Assembly (NCBI GenBank): GCA_026122225.1 | Contig: JANEZZ010001381.1 | Coordinates: 62,001-126,000 of the forward strand | Reading direction: 5' to 3' | Length of the DNA: 64,000 nucleotides | Origin: Heloderma charlesbogerti | Taxonomy: Eukaryota > Chordata > Lepidosauria > Squamata > Helodermatidae | Shown: positions 44,169 through 55,400 of the stretch, piece by piece | Position numbering within the stretch: the first letter of the stretch is position 1 | How the letters are laid out: each line of letters opens with the position of its first letter | Translations under genes and position numbers: made by a program | The notes under the pieces: generated by a model | What the model was told of the DNA's origin: nothing | The model's database searches: none | The model's input: the letters and a program-made list of their open reading frames with translations, nothing else

Positions 44169-44367
44169 TGCTGTCCCTGGTGCAAGCAGAAAGTCACAGC
44201 CTGAGGGAAGCTGGTGGAGGGCACTGGACTTTGGGGAGACCAGGACTCCAATCTGCTCCCTCTCCCAGCTCTGGGTGGCCTCAGAGAAGCCAGTCAAACC
44301 CACTGCCCAGGGCAGCAGTGTGGGTGAAACTGTGTAGGAGGAGCTCAGGAACACGACCCTGAGCAGT

Positions 44368-44381
44368 GCGTGTGTGTGTGT

Positions 44382-44423
<42 letters not shown>
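44368..44423 (+). repeat. (TG)n/(GA)n microsatellite
   Basis: A short TG run passes into a GA run of about 40 bases with one interruption ('agaaag'). Confidence 0.95.
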
Positions 44424-44425
<2 letters not shown>

Positions 44426-45420
44426 CAGGTTAAAAACATGGTGACTGTCATGGGGGCGGGGGGTGACCAAAGACTGGGGCACTTATACCCGACAGAAATA
44501 CGTTCCTCTGAGCCTCTCCCTGGGGTGACTGTCAGGAACTCATCTGAACAGGATCTCTCCCTAATGCAGGTCACCCTGCCCTGATTCCCATTTGTGCAAC
44601 ACATGCAGGAAACTGGGAAATGGCCTTTGAAAGTCCTCAACATGGACATGAAATCTGGGTTGCTTGCCCCCAATCCCGCCCCCCCCCCCCCGCTGCCCCA
44701 AGCACTTGAACCGTGTGATGGCAAAACCCAGGCTGCCTTCGCCGGTAGTGCTGAAAACCCCATTCTCTGTTCAGGCAGTGGCCAGCATGCCTTGGCGTTC
44801 TTGCAAGCAAAGGACACGGCCAGCTGACACTGGACTCGGGGCAGCTTCTGAGGCTGCGGAAACACACACCTTGCCTGGTTATCTGACCTCAGAGACTCTC
44901 TTATCTACTTGTATTTCTGAAACATGTCGAGGGCCTGTCCATGTGGTGCAGCTGGTTCTGAGAGATCCCCACAGGGTCAGCCAGAGGAGAGCTGTGACTG
45001 GACCAGGTCAAGGTCGGCATGGCAGGATGTGGCCTGCAGGCTTTCACTTTTCCTGACCAACGGCCCTGTGAGAGCCAAGGCCTTCCATACTCCTCGGTCA
45101 CCCTCGAGCTGGTCTGGTACCTGTTCTGCTGGCTTCATCCACAATGCCTTGGGACCAGTCCAGCAGACTACACGCGAGTCTTTTTTCTACCTGCCATAAA
45201 CAAATTCCAGGCACAACTCAGTGCCTGAAATAGATGGCTTAAAAAAAAAAAGCGGCCCACAATGGTGTGTGTTTTTTCTCGCCATAATCTGGCTCCTGAG
45301 GCCAAAAGCATTCTCTTGGTCTCACAGGGGTCGCTGCCTCCTCCTCCAAGGTCGATGGGACAGCTCCCTTCCCCGCCCCTCCAAAATGAGTCCGCACAGA
45401 GCAGCGTTCCCTACTAAAAA

Positions 45421-45426
45421 TTTATT
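45421..45426 (-). terminator. Distal poly(A) signal candidate for SMG6
   Basis: The minus strand reads AATAAA within TTAATAAATTTTTAG. Use of this site would give a 3' untranslated region of about 1.35 kb. Confidence 0.5.
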
Positions 45427-46654
45427 AAGAAAACAACAGAACAAAAAATGGTCACAAGCCCCCCCTCGAATCCTGGCAGGCTGAAGCTGAACTGGGGGCT
45501 GCCGGCCAGGCCTGCCCCACCTGGGACGGACGCCCCCCTGCGGCTGGTCTTGTGAGGGGTGTGTGAGGCAGGAGATGCCTTGCCCCTCCAGAGCAGCTGG
45601 CCCAGCCTGGGCTGGTGTCTGGCTCCCAGACCACTGGATGCAACTTGCCCCACCAGCAAAGGTGGCTGGCTTCTCAACAGAGCTCTCTTCTGCATGCATG
45701 GCCTTTTCAGGGGGAGTGGGTGGCCCTGGGCTTCTGACTCCAGCCCAAAGGCCCAGGGAACGGGCAACGAAGTTGCTGTCTCAGCCCTTTGTCCAGGCAC
45801 TCTCTGGCATGCCAGACTGCTCCCTGGGGGGCAAGTGGGAGGCTCTGCAGGGGAGAGGAAAGGGGCACTCCAGCTTGTGCCCTGGAGCAGAGACCCCCCT
45901 CCAGCCTTTACAGGCCCTGGAGCAGACAGGAACGCTTCTTTGCCACAGCAGTTCTCTGGGTGAACTTGAGGCAACCCCAACCCCCCCATTCCATGCCCTC
46001 AGATCTCCTTCCAGAGGGCACCTACTTACCTGCCCACCCCCTGAAAGCCCTACAGCCAAATGGTGGCTATGATCTCCAGAGCCAACCGTGTTGGCTTGTC
46101 TCTCAAAGCCACCCCAGCAAGGGTGCCAGAGAAGGTGCCTGCCTGTGGGGGGGGGGGGGAGGGAGGGAGGGTCAGCAAGCGGCAGGGGTCAGGGGAGTGG
46201 GAAGCAGGAGGATGGCGTAGGCTGAGGGAGGAAGGGCTGGGAAAGAAACTCTGGGGTGGGGGAAAAGCGGCCAAATGTCTCCGGACGAGAGCCAACAGCA
46301 GAGGCGCTGGGCTGAAGCGAAGCAAGCAGGGAGCCCCCTCCCCCCAGAGGTGCAGAGAGGGGAGGATGAGGTGGGCAGGAGAATGCCCAGGCCACGTTTG
46401 GGGGGAGCGGGGGTGGGACTGGGGATCAGGAAAATGGCACGCAACTTCCAAACTAAGGGTCCTCCCCAGGCCACCACTTCGGCAGGAGGAAGCCGGGGCT
46501 GCTTCTCGGGCCTCCCTTCTGGGTTTCCTCCCTGTCCTGAGACCCAGGGAGCCCTACGCACTCGAGCCTCCATGGCAACAACCTTCCCAGTGGGCCGCGC
46601 GCACTCGCTTGCACCCACAGCACGGCCATTCCGGGCGGGGTTGGAGACGCTGCG

Positions 46655-46660
46655 TTTATT
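46655..46660 (-). terminator. Proximal poly(A) signal candidate for SMG6
   Basis: The minus strand reads GAACAATAAACGC 120 bases after the SMG6 stop codon. A G/T-rich stretch (TGCTGTGGGTG) follows about 35 bases downstream. Confidence 0.55.
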
Positions 46661-46779
46661 GTTCAGTGGAGGGTCCTGGAACGGCGGCGGTGGCAGCTTG
46701 GTGCACGGCTGGCCGCCTTGAGGCCGCCCCTGCTGGTGGCAGAGGGCTGCACAGCTTCCGGCAGGTGGTGCCCGCCTGC

Positions 46780-46910
46780 TCAGCCCTCCTGCGCCCACCG
46801 CAGGAACGTGGGGATGTCCCTCACGGGCACGTTGCGGGTCAGCGCCTTGACGCGCAGGTTGCGGTCGTCTGTCAGCAGCACCACCTCCCGGAGCAGCCGG
46901 ATTGGGTCGT
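46780..46910 (-). CDS. SMG6: SMG6 last coding exon (PIN domain C-terminus)
   Basis: The acceptor ATTCTTCCAG is followed by ACGACCCAAT; the first codon is completed by the G of the previous exon to give Asp. The exon encodes PIRLLREVVLLTDDRNLRVK, then ALTRNVPVRDIPTFLRWAQE and Gly, and ends at TGA (46782-46780). The aspartate of LLTDD is the third catalytic acidic residue of the PIN nuclease. The tail VPVRDIPTFLRWAQEG closely matches the vertebrate SMG6 C-terminus, so the end is complete. SMG6 is the endonuclease that cuts mRNAs near premature stop codons in nonsense-mediated decay. Confidence 0.97.
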
Positions 46911-47611
46911 CTGGAAGAATGTGGAGGCGGCCATCAGACCGGCAGCCCCCAGCTCCGCCTACCCCGTCCACGTGCAGTGACGCCGCCCTGCGCAAGCACT
47001 CGCTGAGCCCCAGGGAGCCTGCGCGGCCGGCAGCCCAGGATCTGCCCCGCATGGATCCCTCCCTGAAGGGCTAACAATAACCATCCGCTGCCTCGGCCGG
47101 GCGACCAGGCGGATTGTTACAAACCAGAGGCTGTCAGTTTGTCAGCCCCCATCCGCCGTAATCCCCTGATCGTCCGATTCCGCCCCAGCGAGGCGTAAAC
47201 ACTCAGAAACGCCTCCTCTGTCAAGCTGACAAGTTAAGCTGCAGAGAATTTGGCCTGCCAGGCAGAACCCGGGGCCAGCAGCTGCCAGGATGCCTTCACG
47301 TCCTCCTGCCCGCTTGGCAACAGGGCACCAGCATGGCCAGGAGGGGGAGGGAGGCAGTGGGGAGTCCAGCCCATCCCTGGCAGGGCCCGTACCACCCAGG
47401 GGAAGCGGCCTGCCATCTCCCAGCATGCTCCAAATCATGCGGAAGGTGAGCTGAGCCCAATCTTCTGCTTCCTCCTGGGCTGCTTTTTTACATTATCAGA
47501 GGAGGGCACACATCTGTCTTCCTTCCCACCTAAGAACTCACCCCAGGTTTCGGCTGCAACGCTTCTCAGACTGACCTAGGAGCAAGCACTGCTGAATACA
47601 GCCTCCATGCA

Positions 47612-47708
47612 ACCTGACGTTTTGGACTTCGATTCCCATCAGCCCCAGCCAACACAGTGGTCAGGAATACTGGGAGTCGCTCCCACACATCTGGAAGGCA
47701 TCAGGTTG
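47612..47708. repeat. Foldback element type 1 (in SMG6 intron)
   Basis: 'tttggacttcgattcccatc', 'agccccagccaacacagtgg' and 'cacatctggaaggcatcagg' follow the family order. Confidence 0.65.
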
Positions 47709-47902
47709 CGGGGGAGGCAGCAGCAGGCCCTGCTTCTGAGTAAGTGTGTGTAGGATGGCATGGTCTGTGCAAGAGGTCACAGGCTGAGGAATACCGCGAC
47801 AGATCGCACTGGCTCCTGACCTGGCCTGCCTGCTGCCCGCCTGCCCACCCAGTGCCTGCCTGGGAGGGGTGCTGCAGTCCTGTCCCCCCCGCCATCACAC
47901 AC

Positions 47903-47984
47903 CTTTCTTGGCTGGCATGAAGTCCTTCGCTTTGTCGTTACAGTAGTGGAGGCAGCAGGAGAGGATCAAGTCATCATTATTTCC
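47903..47984 (-). CDS. SMG6: SMG6 coding exon (PIN domain, second catalytic Asp)
   Basis: The acceptor CGGGCTCAG precedes GGAAATAATG; the donor is AAGAAAG|GTGTGT. The 82 bases encode GNNDDLILSCCLHYCNDKAK then DFMPAKK and the first base of the next Asp codon. The NNDD aspartate is the second catalytic acidic residue of the PIN active site. The residues joining this exon to the previous one are SRQQ|GNNDD. Human has a slightly different short segment here (as I recall, TGQLGNNDD), so the exon border is variable in sequence but in phase. Confidence 0.96.
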
Positions 47985-48034
47985 CTGAGCCCGAGAGAAA
48001 GAGGAAAAGTCAGCGTTAGAACAGCTTTACCCAA

Positions 48035-48150
48035 GCTGAATGTCCTCCAGGTGGGTTGGACTCCAACTCCCAGCATCCCCCAGCCAGCCCTGGGGGATAC
48101 TGAGAGTTGGAGTCCAACCCACCTGGTGGTCACCCAGCTTGGGGAAGGTT
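48035..48150. repeat. Foldback element type 1 (in SMG6 intron)
   Basis: 'ctccaggtgggttggactcc' opposes 'ggagtccaacccacctggtg' around 'cagcatcccccagccagccc'. The arms are almost perfect. Confidence 0.8.
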
Positions 48151-48739
48151 CTGTCTTAGAAGACGGTCTGCTTTGGGCTGCTTCACTGCCATCGTCTTAA
48201 AATAAATGCGTGGAGGATTAAAGCTCCAACAGAGCTGCCTTTTGCAGGGGGACACAGGAAAGGGCCCCGGCCAGGCTCCCTTCTGCACCCTGTGGCAGCA
48301 GGAAGTTCAACAGGGGTGCCCTCTGTCCTCAGCCCCACCAATTCAAATGGGCCTGTCGCCAAACTGGTCTCCAAAGGAATCATGCAGCCCCCCTCAGAAG
48401 TGACAGCCCCGCAGTGCCAGCAGCAGAGCGGGGTGGGCCAGGGGGAGGCTTCTGCTGGGACCGCTGGATCGCACCAAAGATCCGCCCAGTGCAGGGGTGC
48501 AGAACCGCTTTCAGCCTGAGTGCCAAATTCAGTGCTGGGGACGGTCTTGGGGGTCATAGGTCAGTGGAAGGCAAGTGAGGATGGGCCCAAAATATAAAGC
48601 ACACAGAAAGCACTAGCATTGTGCAGCTGAAAGCTCTTCCTGCCAGCAACTGAGCCTCCGGAGGGGCCTCTGAGCCATCGAGAATGGGAAGAAAGCCGTG
48701 CCAGCGCCGGGAAACTGCTGAACGAGCGGGGCTCTCTGG

Positions 48740-48960
48740 GGACAAACAGTGGTCCCGCCAGTCCAGAATCAACCTCTCCGACTGCCAGTGCCTCTCCAGG
48801 GCTTCAGGTAAACAAGGGTCTTTTCCATCACCGGGTTCCTGAAATTCTCCGAACTGGGGATCTCCTGGGACTGAACCGGGGACCCCCTGTGTGCAAAACA
48901 GGGGTTCCACCACCGAGCTATGGCCCCTTCCCTAGCAACATCGGAAGCTGCCTTCTACCA
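48740..48960 (-). repeat. tRNA-derived SINE (in SMG6 intron)
   Basis: 'gccagtgcctctccagggct', 'gggactgaaccggggacccc' and 'ttccaccaccgagctatggc' match the head and body. A second, truncated tail ('gaagctgccttctaccaggc') starts directly after it at about 48945. Confidence 0.65.
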
Positions 48961-49089
48961 GGCCAGACCGCGTGTCCTTCTAAGCCCAGTCGTGTCTGTC
49001 CGGAGCGGCAGGCTCCATCGGGGCCTTTCCCTGCTCCTTCCAGCTGGAGAAGGCCATCAATGGCTCCTAGTCCTGATGGTGGCATGCCA

Positions 49090-49260
49090 CCAGACTCAGA
49101 GGTGTGCACCGGCTGCTGGGGAACATGGGCATGAGGGTGCTGCTCTTGCACTCACATCCTGCTTGTGGGCTTCCCACTGGGGCAGCTGCTCAGCCACTGC
49201 GCGAACAGAATGCTGGACCAGATGGGCCTCGGTCTGATCCAGTAGGATGCTTCTGATGCA
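49090..49260 (-). repeat. Dispersed repeat ('agaagagccctgctggatca' family)
   Basis: 'cttgtgggcttcccactggg', 'ctggaccagatgggcctcgg' and 'tctgatccagtaggatgctt' are the inverse of the family at 7010. Confidence 0.65.
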
Positions 49261-49545
49261 CTTCACGGGGAGTGAGCTGGGAACCCCCCGAGTGCAGAGT
49301 GGGTACTCTGCTCCTGAGCCAGGGCCTGTCCCTGCCAAGCCATTCTCGGGGCCTCAGAGGGGACTCCCACCCCTTTCCTTTGAGCTGGAGATGCTGGGCG
49401 CTGGGCATGAGCCTTGTGATGTGAGGGTGTGGCTCTGGGGCCGTGCTGCTGCCCCTGCATGGCACAGCCCTCTTCCTGTGAGGAGCCAGGGGCTCTTTCC
49501 CCCGAGGCGAGCTCAGTCCCCCACCCCTGGGCGCAGCTCCCTCAC

Positions 49546-49757
49546 CTGCTGCCTGGAAATGTCCTCGCTGCGGAAGGAGATGGACTCCAGTTCATTGCCC
49601 CGGCTGGTCAGCGCTCGCATGTAGCTGTCACGCCGCTCGAAGCGGGCTTCCAGGAACTCGACTGCCTTGCGGGCCCGCTCTTGCAGCAGGCGGGCGTAGC
49701 CCCCCATGCGGTGCTCTGACTCGGGGCCCTTGGCCAGCCCATCCAACTCGTTTATGA
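49546..49757 (-). CDS. SMG6: SMG6 coding exon (PIN domain core)
   Basis: The acceptor CCTCCCACTAG is followed by TCATAAACGA; the donor is GGCAGCAG|GTGAGG. After completing the Val codon begun in the previous exon, its 210 bases encode 70 residues: INELDGLAKGPESEHRMGGY, then a helical stretch with QERARKAVEFLEARFERRD, then ALTSRGNELESISFRSEDIS and RQQ. The VINELDGLAK and TSRGNELESI segments are hallmarks of the SMG6 PIN domain. Confidence 0.97.
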
Positions 49758-49759
49758 CT

Positions 49760-52265
49760 AGTGGGAGGGAAGAGAGAGTGATTGGCATTTGTGGCTTTCC
49801 ATCAGTAAGTTCCAGGTAGCAACCCTCAAAGACCTGGGGGATGGGGGGGGGCATTCCAAGACATCCACTTCCTCGGGCGGATGGCTGCAGGATCCGGCAC
49901 TTATTTATGCCCCTGTGGCAGGAGGGGAGTGAGGCTGACATCCAGAGGTGGGGGCAACCCTGGCCTGACTGGCTGGAAGAGGTAAGCTGCTGCCTCTCCT
50001 GGGGCGCTTTGAAGAGTGAGTCAAGTGAGTGAGCCCCAGGGGTGTGTTTTGGGGTGCCCAAGGGCGGCTGAGTAATGTCCAGGGCCCTGAGAAAGAGGGA
50101 GACAGAGGCCCACAGGCAACGTGCTTCCTAGCGCCTCTGTCCTCCCCCCGAGACGGTTAATCCAGCGGCGCTTTGCAGCTCCCTAGCCAAGTGCTGAGAT
50201 CAAGCGGGAAGCATGCATTCCTGGGAGGCGGGGGAAGAGGTGAGGGAGTGCGAGGTGAGGGCCTCTCCCCAGCACTGTGAAATCCCCCCTCCCCTGCTCG
50301 TGGGCCAGTAGTGCTCGGCCGTCCCCATGCCCGGGATATTCCGCTTGCAGCAGTCATTCTGCCCCGCAACTGCGATCTGAGCCAAGACACGGCTGCCTGC
50401 TCTCGGGAGCGGGACGGGTGCAGGTCGGAGTGGGACGAGGGGGAGAGCGAGCGAGCGAGGAGAGTGCACAGAACATCAAACGAGGGAGCGAGGCTGGTAC
50501 TCCTTCCCGAAATCCGTTCTGCAGCCGCTTCCAAGGCAAACAGCCTTCAAAGGGGAAGCGTGCTTGTGCTCCTGCCCAAGCCGGCTTCTCCACCACAGCA
50601 GGGTCGGGTTCAGGGAGCATGGAGGAGTGGGGGAAGAGCCGGAGGAGGAACTAGCCCCAGCGGGGGAGCCCTGTGCGGCCGGCTTTCACCCTTCGCTGCA
50701 CAGGGCCCCAGGAAGAGCTGGCGGGGGCAGGGGAAGAGGGCTAACTGAGGAGGGGGAGCACTCAGCCATCGCCCCCAGGTCACCGGGGTGCGCGCGTCAG
50801 TTCCACTGATCAGTGGCAAACCATTTTTCCGCTGTTGACGCTCCAAACCAGGGGTTCATCAACCCTGAGTCAGCAGGCGGAGGGGTGCCCCACCCCGAGG
50901 GAAGGGTTTGGGCCTGGCTGGTTGCCCCCCATGGGACAAGGAAGGAGAGTTGAGTTTGGCTCACTTGCTCGAGCCACCTGCAGACCTCTTCTTACCAGTG
51001 CACCTGCTTTTGCCGTGTGGCCCGCCGTGGGGGGAGCCTGTGCGTGTGCTTTAGAGCCTCTCCAGCACACCGTGAGTCTGCGAGAAGGCCGAAGAGAACA
51101 GCGGGCATGGAACGGGGAGGCAGAGGGGCGGAAGTGGGGGGACCACTGAGCTGCAGGGCGGGCATGGGCCTGGAGGCTTCTGCCCCCTGGGGCACACACC
51201 AAGGCTCTGACAGGCCCCCTCTGGCCCGAGGGGAGCATCCCCGGAGGCCGAGGGATATCGAGGCTGGGTCGGCGCTGCCTGGGTCCACCAGGAGTGCCCG
51301 GCTGGGCCTAGGGATGCACCCTTCCCTCCAAGGGCGAGGGAGCGGGAATGCCAGCACCCCCCCCCCCCGACCACCCAGCAGGAGCGGCCGCCCTGCCTGT
51401 TATCTGCCAGGGCCGAGTGTTTACCAATAACAGGAACCAGCTTTGCTGAGTCGCTGGACTGCAGCTTTATAAGGAGAAAAGGGAGAGCCAAGCCGACCCA
51501 GGCCGGGAAGAGCTGCTTGGCTCACGAGCCTCGCTCTGGCCAGGGCTGCATGGTGGGGAAGCAGGAACCTTGGCCCCCATGTCTGGATCAAAGCAGGCCC
51601 CTCTGTCCCAGCCCCCTGTCTCCAACATGGGGACATGGCCAGATGCCCCATGGGGAAGCCCACAAGAAGCGTGTGAAAGGCATGTCCCCCTCCCTCCCCA
51701 TGCTTTGTTCAGAGCTACACTGCCCTGGAACATGGAGGATCTATTCATGCCTTCCACTCGCAAAGCATAAAAAAAGCCCTGCTGGATCTGCCCGAAGGGC
51801 TCTCTAGAGCAGCCTCCTGCCTCCAACAGCGGTCGCTGAACCATGTGGTTCTCTGGGCGACCCTGGGCCTGGCACAAAGAGCCTACCTCGCCCCTCAGTT
51901 TGTGCAAGTGGGAAACGGAGGGGTGTGCGTGCGTGCAAACCATATGTGCTGCCACAGATTGTCCTTGGACTTCTTGGGGGGAAGGGTGGAACATAGATGT
52001 AATAAAGAAATGTATATTTATACATTGTTTTTGTATGAAAATGGATTTTATATTATGTCGAACGCTGTTTAAAATTTTAAAGGTTTTAGTCTTTTGTAAA
52101 CCACCCAGAGAGATTTGGCTATTGGATGGTATAGAAATATAGTAATGATGATGAGGATGGCTGTTCACTGCTTGGAGGCAGAGCACTGGGCAAGCCCTGC
52201 CGGTTGTGCGTCAGAGCACTCTGAGAAGCCTGACTTCCAGCCCCCTCTCCCCAAACACCCCACTC
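49760..52265 (-). other. SMG6 intron
   Basis: No exon was recognised. A GC-richer patch is at 50150-51400. A diverged pair of the 'agaagagccctgctggatca' repeats lies at about 51515-51840, and an L2-type tail ('gtaaaccacccagagagatt') at 52020-52145. Frames on both strands at 50277-51500 show no domain. Confidence 0.55.
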
Positions 52266-52267
52266 AC

Positions 52268-52421
52268 CAATCAGGGGCACCACCACGATGAACTGCCGGC
52301 AGTCCAGCAGCTTCACCAGGCTGCCCAGGTGGTCGATGAAGCCGTTGGTGTCCGGGACTAGGAAGACGGGACGGATCTCCAGCTCCATCTGCCGCACCTG
52401 TGCCTGGTCCTTCAGCACAGC
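52268..52421 (-). CDS. SMG6: SMG6 coding exon (PIN domain start, first catalytic Asp)
   Basis: The acceptor GGACTCTTGCAG precedes GCTGTGCTGA; the donor is CTGATTG|GTGAGT. The 51 codons and one base encode AVLKDQAQVRQMELEIRPVF, then LVPDTNGFIDHLGSLVKLLD and CRQFIVVVPLI. The aspartate of VPDTNGF is the first catalytic residue of the PIN nuclease, and with those in the two downstream exons the acidic triad is complete. The preceding MELEIRP segment is the conserved entry to the domain. Confidence 0.97.
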
Positions 52422-52424
52422 CTG

Positions 52425-55400
52425 CAAGAGTCCCGCACGTGGGCGGGGAAACAAATAAGCCATGGGCTGATGGACCGATCCCGCGAGAAGTCAGCGGCCC
52501 TCTTCCAACAGCTTCCGAGAGGCTGTGCATTTCCAGGTATACAATAAGGACTAGGAACTTGTTTTGTGCGTGAGTAGTTTCAAAGGAAAAGCAACAAGAG
52601 ACCCTTGTGGCACCTCAAAGACTAACAGATGTATTTTGGCAGAAGCTTTTGTGGACACGCATGTCTGGTGAGGTGGGCAGTGTCCAAGCAAGCGTTTGCC
52701 AGAATCAGTGTGCTACTCTTTAAGGCAGAGGTGCAGAACCTCAGGCTTGGGAGCCAAGTCCAGCCCTCTTGGGGTCCCCATCAGGCCCTCCAGGGTTACC
52801 AGATGGCCACACCACCTTTCCCACAAACACTGATCATTTGCAGGCTTCCTGGCCTTTGTGAAGTGTCCCTCCCTCCCATTCTAAAAGGTGGAAATGCTTC
52901 CCCTGAGGCTCCGCTACTGTCAGAAAGGGTTTCAAACTAAAACACGGTGGGATTTTTGGGATCTAGGTCCTCGTCCCTTCTGCCTTCTGCCCCGCCCACC
53001 CCTGCGATGCGGCCCCTGAGAGCTTCTCTGAAATGGGATTCGGCCCTCGGGCTGAAAGAGGTTCCGTAGCCCTGCTTTAACGGGCCGCCCAACCCCTCCT
53101 CATTTCTGCTGCAACAGAGTGACCTGGCTCCCTGCTGGGTAAATGAAAAACAGATCTGAGATGCCCAGTCTTCTGAATTTTGCACTTGTGAATGAGCCCA
53201 GGCGGCGTGTGCCGGGGATCCGATTTGCCCACGGCCGCCTGCCTTCAGCAACACTTTGCGGAAAGAACATGGTCATCGAACTGCATTAAAAATAGCGCTG
53301 TGACGTCACGGCGAGTTCCCGCTGGGAGCAATCCTTCTCGAGTGGCCGTGACACGGGTGTCAGATGCCCGGGTGGTGCCTCCGCAGCATCTTGGCCCGAC
53401 TCCCCGCTCCTGGCAGCAGCGAGCGAGGCCTGTGCTGGCCGTCACGTCCCATCCTGCCCCCCTGGGCCAGCCAGGGAGAGGACGACAGGATGCGCGGGGC
53501 TGGGGGATGGTGCCAAGTCCCCCCTCCCTGGCCGCCAGAGCCTGTTCAAGGAGCCGGAGGGGAACTCGCCTCAGCAGGGTTCAGAGGCCGGGGGGTGGGG
53601 GGGAGTTTGTTTGTGTTTGGCAGCTGCTGGCCAAGAGGGTACGAGGGGAGCGCCGACATCCGGCCAGCAAGGGAGAGAGAGGGAGGCAGGGAAGGACCAG
53701 GAGGCCAGAAATGGAAACGGCCTTGGGAAAGCGGGCAGGTTGCTGCTGCAGGGGGCCCTCGGGGGCACAGTGCCCCGTTTCCAAGTAGGATAACCAGCCT
53801 GGAAAAAAGGCACCCGAAGAAGGAGGCCTCTGAGTACGCGCAGAGTGGCACTGTGGCCTCTGCAGGGGAGCGGGAGAAGGCCCAGCCTGAGTCAGCAGCT
53901 GGTGCCTCTGTGGTGCCCGCTTGGTGGGATGGGGGCGGCTTCCCAGGAAGCGGGGGGGGGGGTGGTCGGCAAGCAGCAGGTTCCGACGTGTCCGCTCACT
54001 TGCCGCCGCGCTGGAGCCGCTTGGGCGGGGGTTGCCCTTCCGCTGCTGGCAGGTGCGTGGCTGGCCGCGCGTGCGGGACCATTGTTTCCCAGTGCGAAGG
54101 GCGAGTGGGCCAGGGCTAAATTTAGATGGCAGCTTTCTCCCCCGGCTGCAGGAGAGAGGCCAGAGAGGACAGAAGTGTAACTATTTTGGGCAGGCCTCTC
54201 AGAATGGCCCCCCGGCATCCTTGGGGAGCAGCTGCCCCCGCTGCAGTGCCCAGAGAAAGAATAGGGCCGGCTGGCCAGAGGAAGAACGTGTCATGGCTCA
54301 GGTGGGGATGTTTTCAGCTGCTCAGGAAATGCTGCTGCCGGCACAAAGGACTGGGCAGCCGGAGCAGCAGCTGAGGGCAGAGTGCCCCTCCTCCTGACTG
54401 GGGGTGGGAATCAGCGGGAGACCCCCTCCCCCCCCTCCCGGGCTTAGGCTGAGCCAGGGCTGAGTCCAAGACTGGTCTGCATCGCCAGGGAGCAAGAATC
54501 AAGCAGTGCCTCTGAGCCTGCGTGGACAGATTCCTCGGGGCTTCAGGCAGGTGGATCTCTGCCCACATCCCACAGGGGTCCTAGGAGGCCATCCATCCCC
54601 ACAGCCTCTGACCCAGGGCATCCTTCCAAACAGCCACAGCAGAGCTCGGCCTGCCCGCCACATCCCCAGGAAGACCCTCGGCAGAGGGCTCGAGCCAGCG
54701 AGCCAAGCTACAAGCTTGCAAGGCTTGCAGTATTTAAGTGAAGTAAAAGAAGAGGTGCTGGGCTCTGGAAGCTGTCTTCTCTGGCCCTTTGGTCCTGGAT
54801 TCCCAGTCCCTGATCTCCAGGCCGCCAAATCTCTCCCCCGTCCCTTCTCCTCTTGGCTGGAGGAGAGGGCTCAGGCAAGTGCCTCGAAGGCATCCATCTC
54901 TCCTGCCCATCTTGGCAGCCTGCCCCTCCAAGCCTCCAGCCAACGAAATTCCCCCTCCCGGCTCTCTGCTCTCCTTCCTTCCTGCAGAGAGACCTTGGGG
55001 ATCGGGGCCTTTGCTGCCACCAGGCTGGAATTTAGGGCAATACCTGCCCAGTGCCCATCTCTTTCAAGCAGCACCAGGAGTTGGGACCGGACTTCTGCTG
55101 CCCCACGAGCGAGCCAGCAGGCTGAAGCTGCTGGTATGGATGCGCCGCTCAGCCCCGAGGAGACCCAGCACTTCGAGGGCCCTTCTGGCTGCCTGGCTCC
55201 AGACAAGCGCGTTTCGCACACGCACACACGTCCCTGCGGCTGGCCAGAGCCCTGGCCCTCTCCTCCTGGCAGGCAGGCAAGCAGGCAGAGCGGTGCGCTG
55301 CGGCTGCTGCAGGCAGGCAACGGTGGGCTGGGAGAGCAGAGCGCGCGGTGGTTCTGGGCCTGCAGCCAACCGCCGGCGGGTACGCATGTGTGCAACTCTC

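Larger units (their letters stand above)
40960..45400. other. Convergent HIC1-SMG6 intergenic region
   Basis: No exon was recognised. Repeats inside: foldback type 1 copies at about 41578-41665, 42000-42090, 42300-42390 and 44066-44168; (TG)n/(GA)n at 44368-44423; and items listed separately. An isolated plus-strand AATAAA lies near 43919, too far from HIC1 to assign. Confidence 0.5.
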
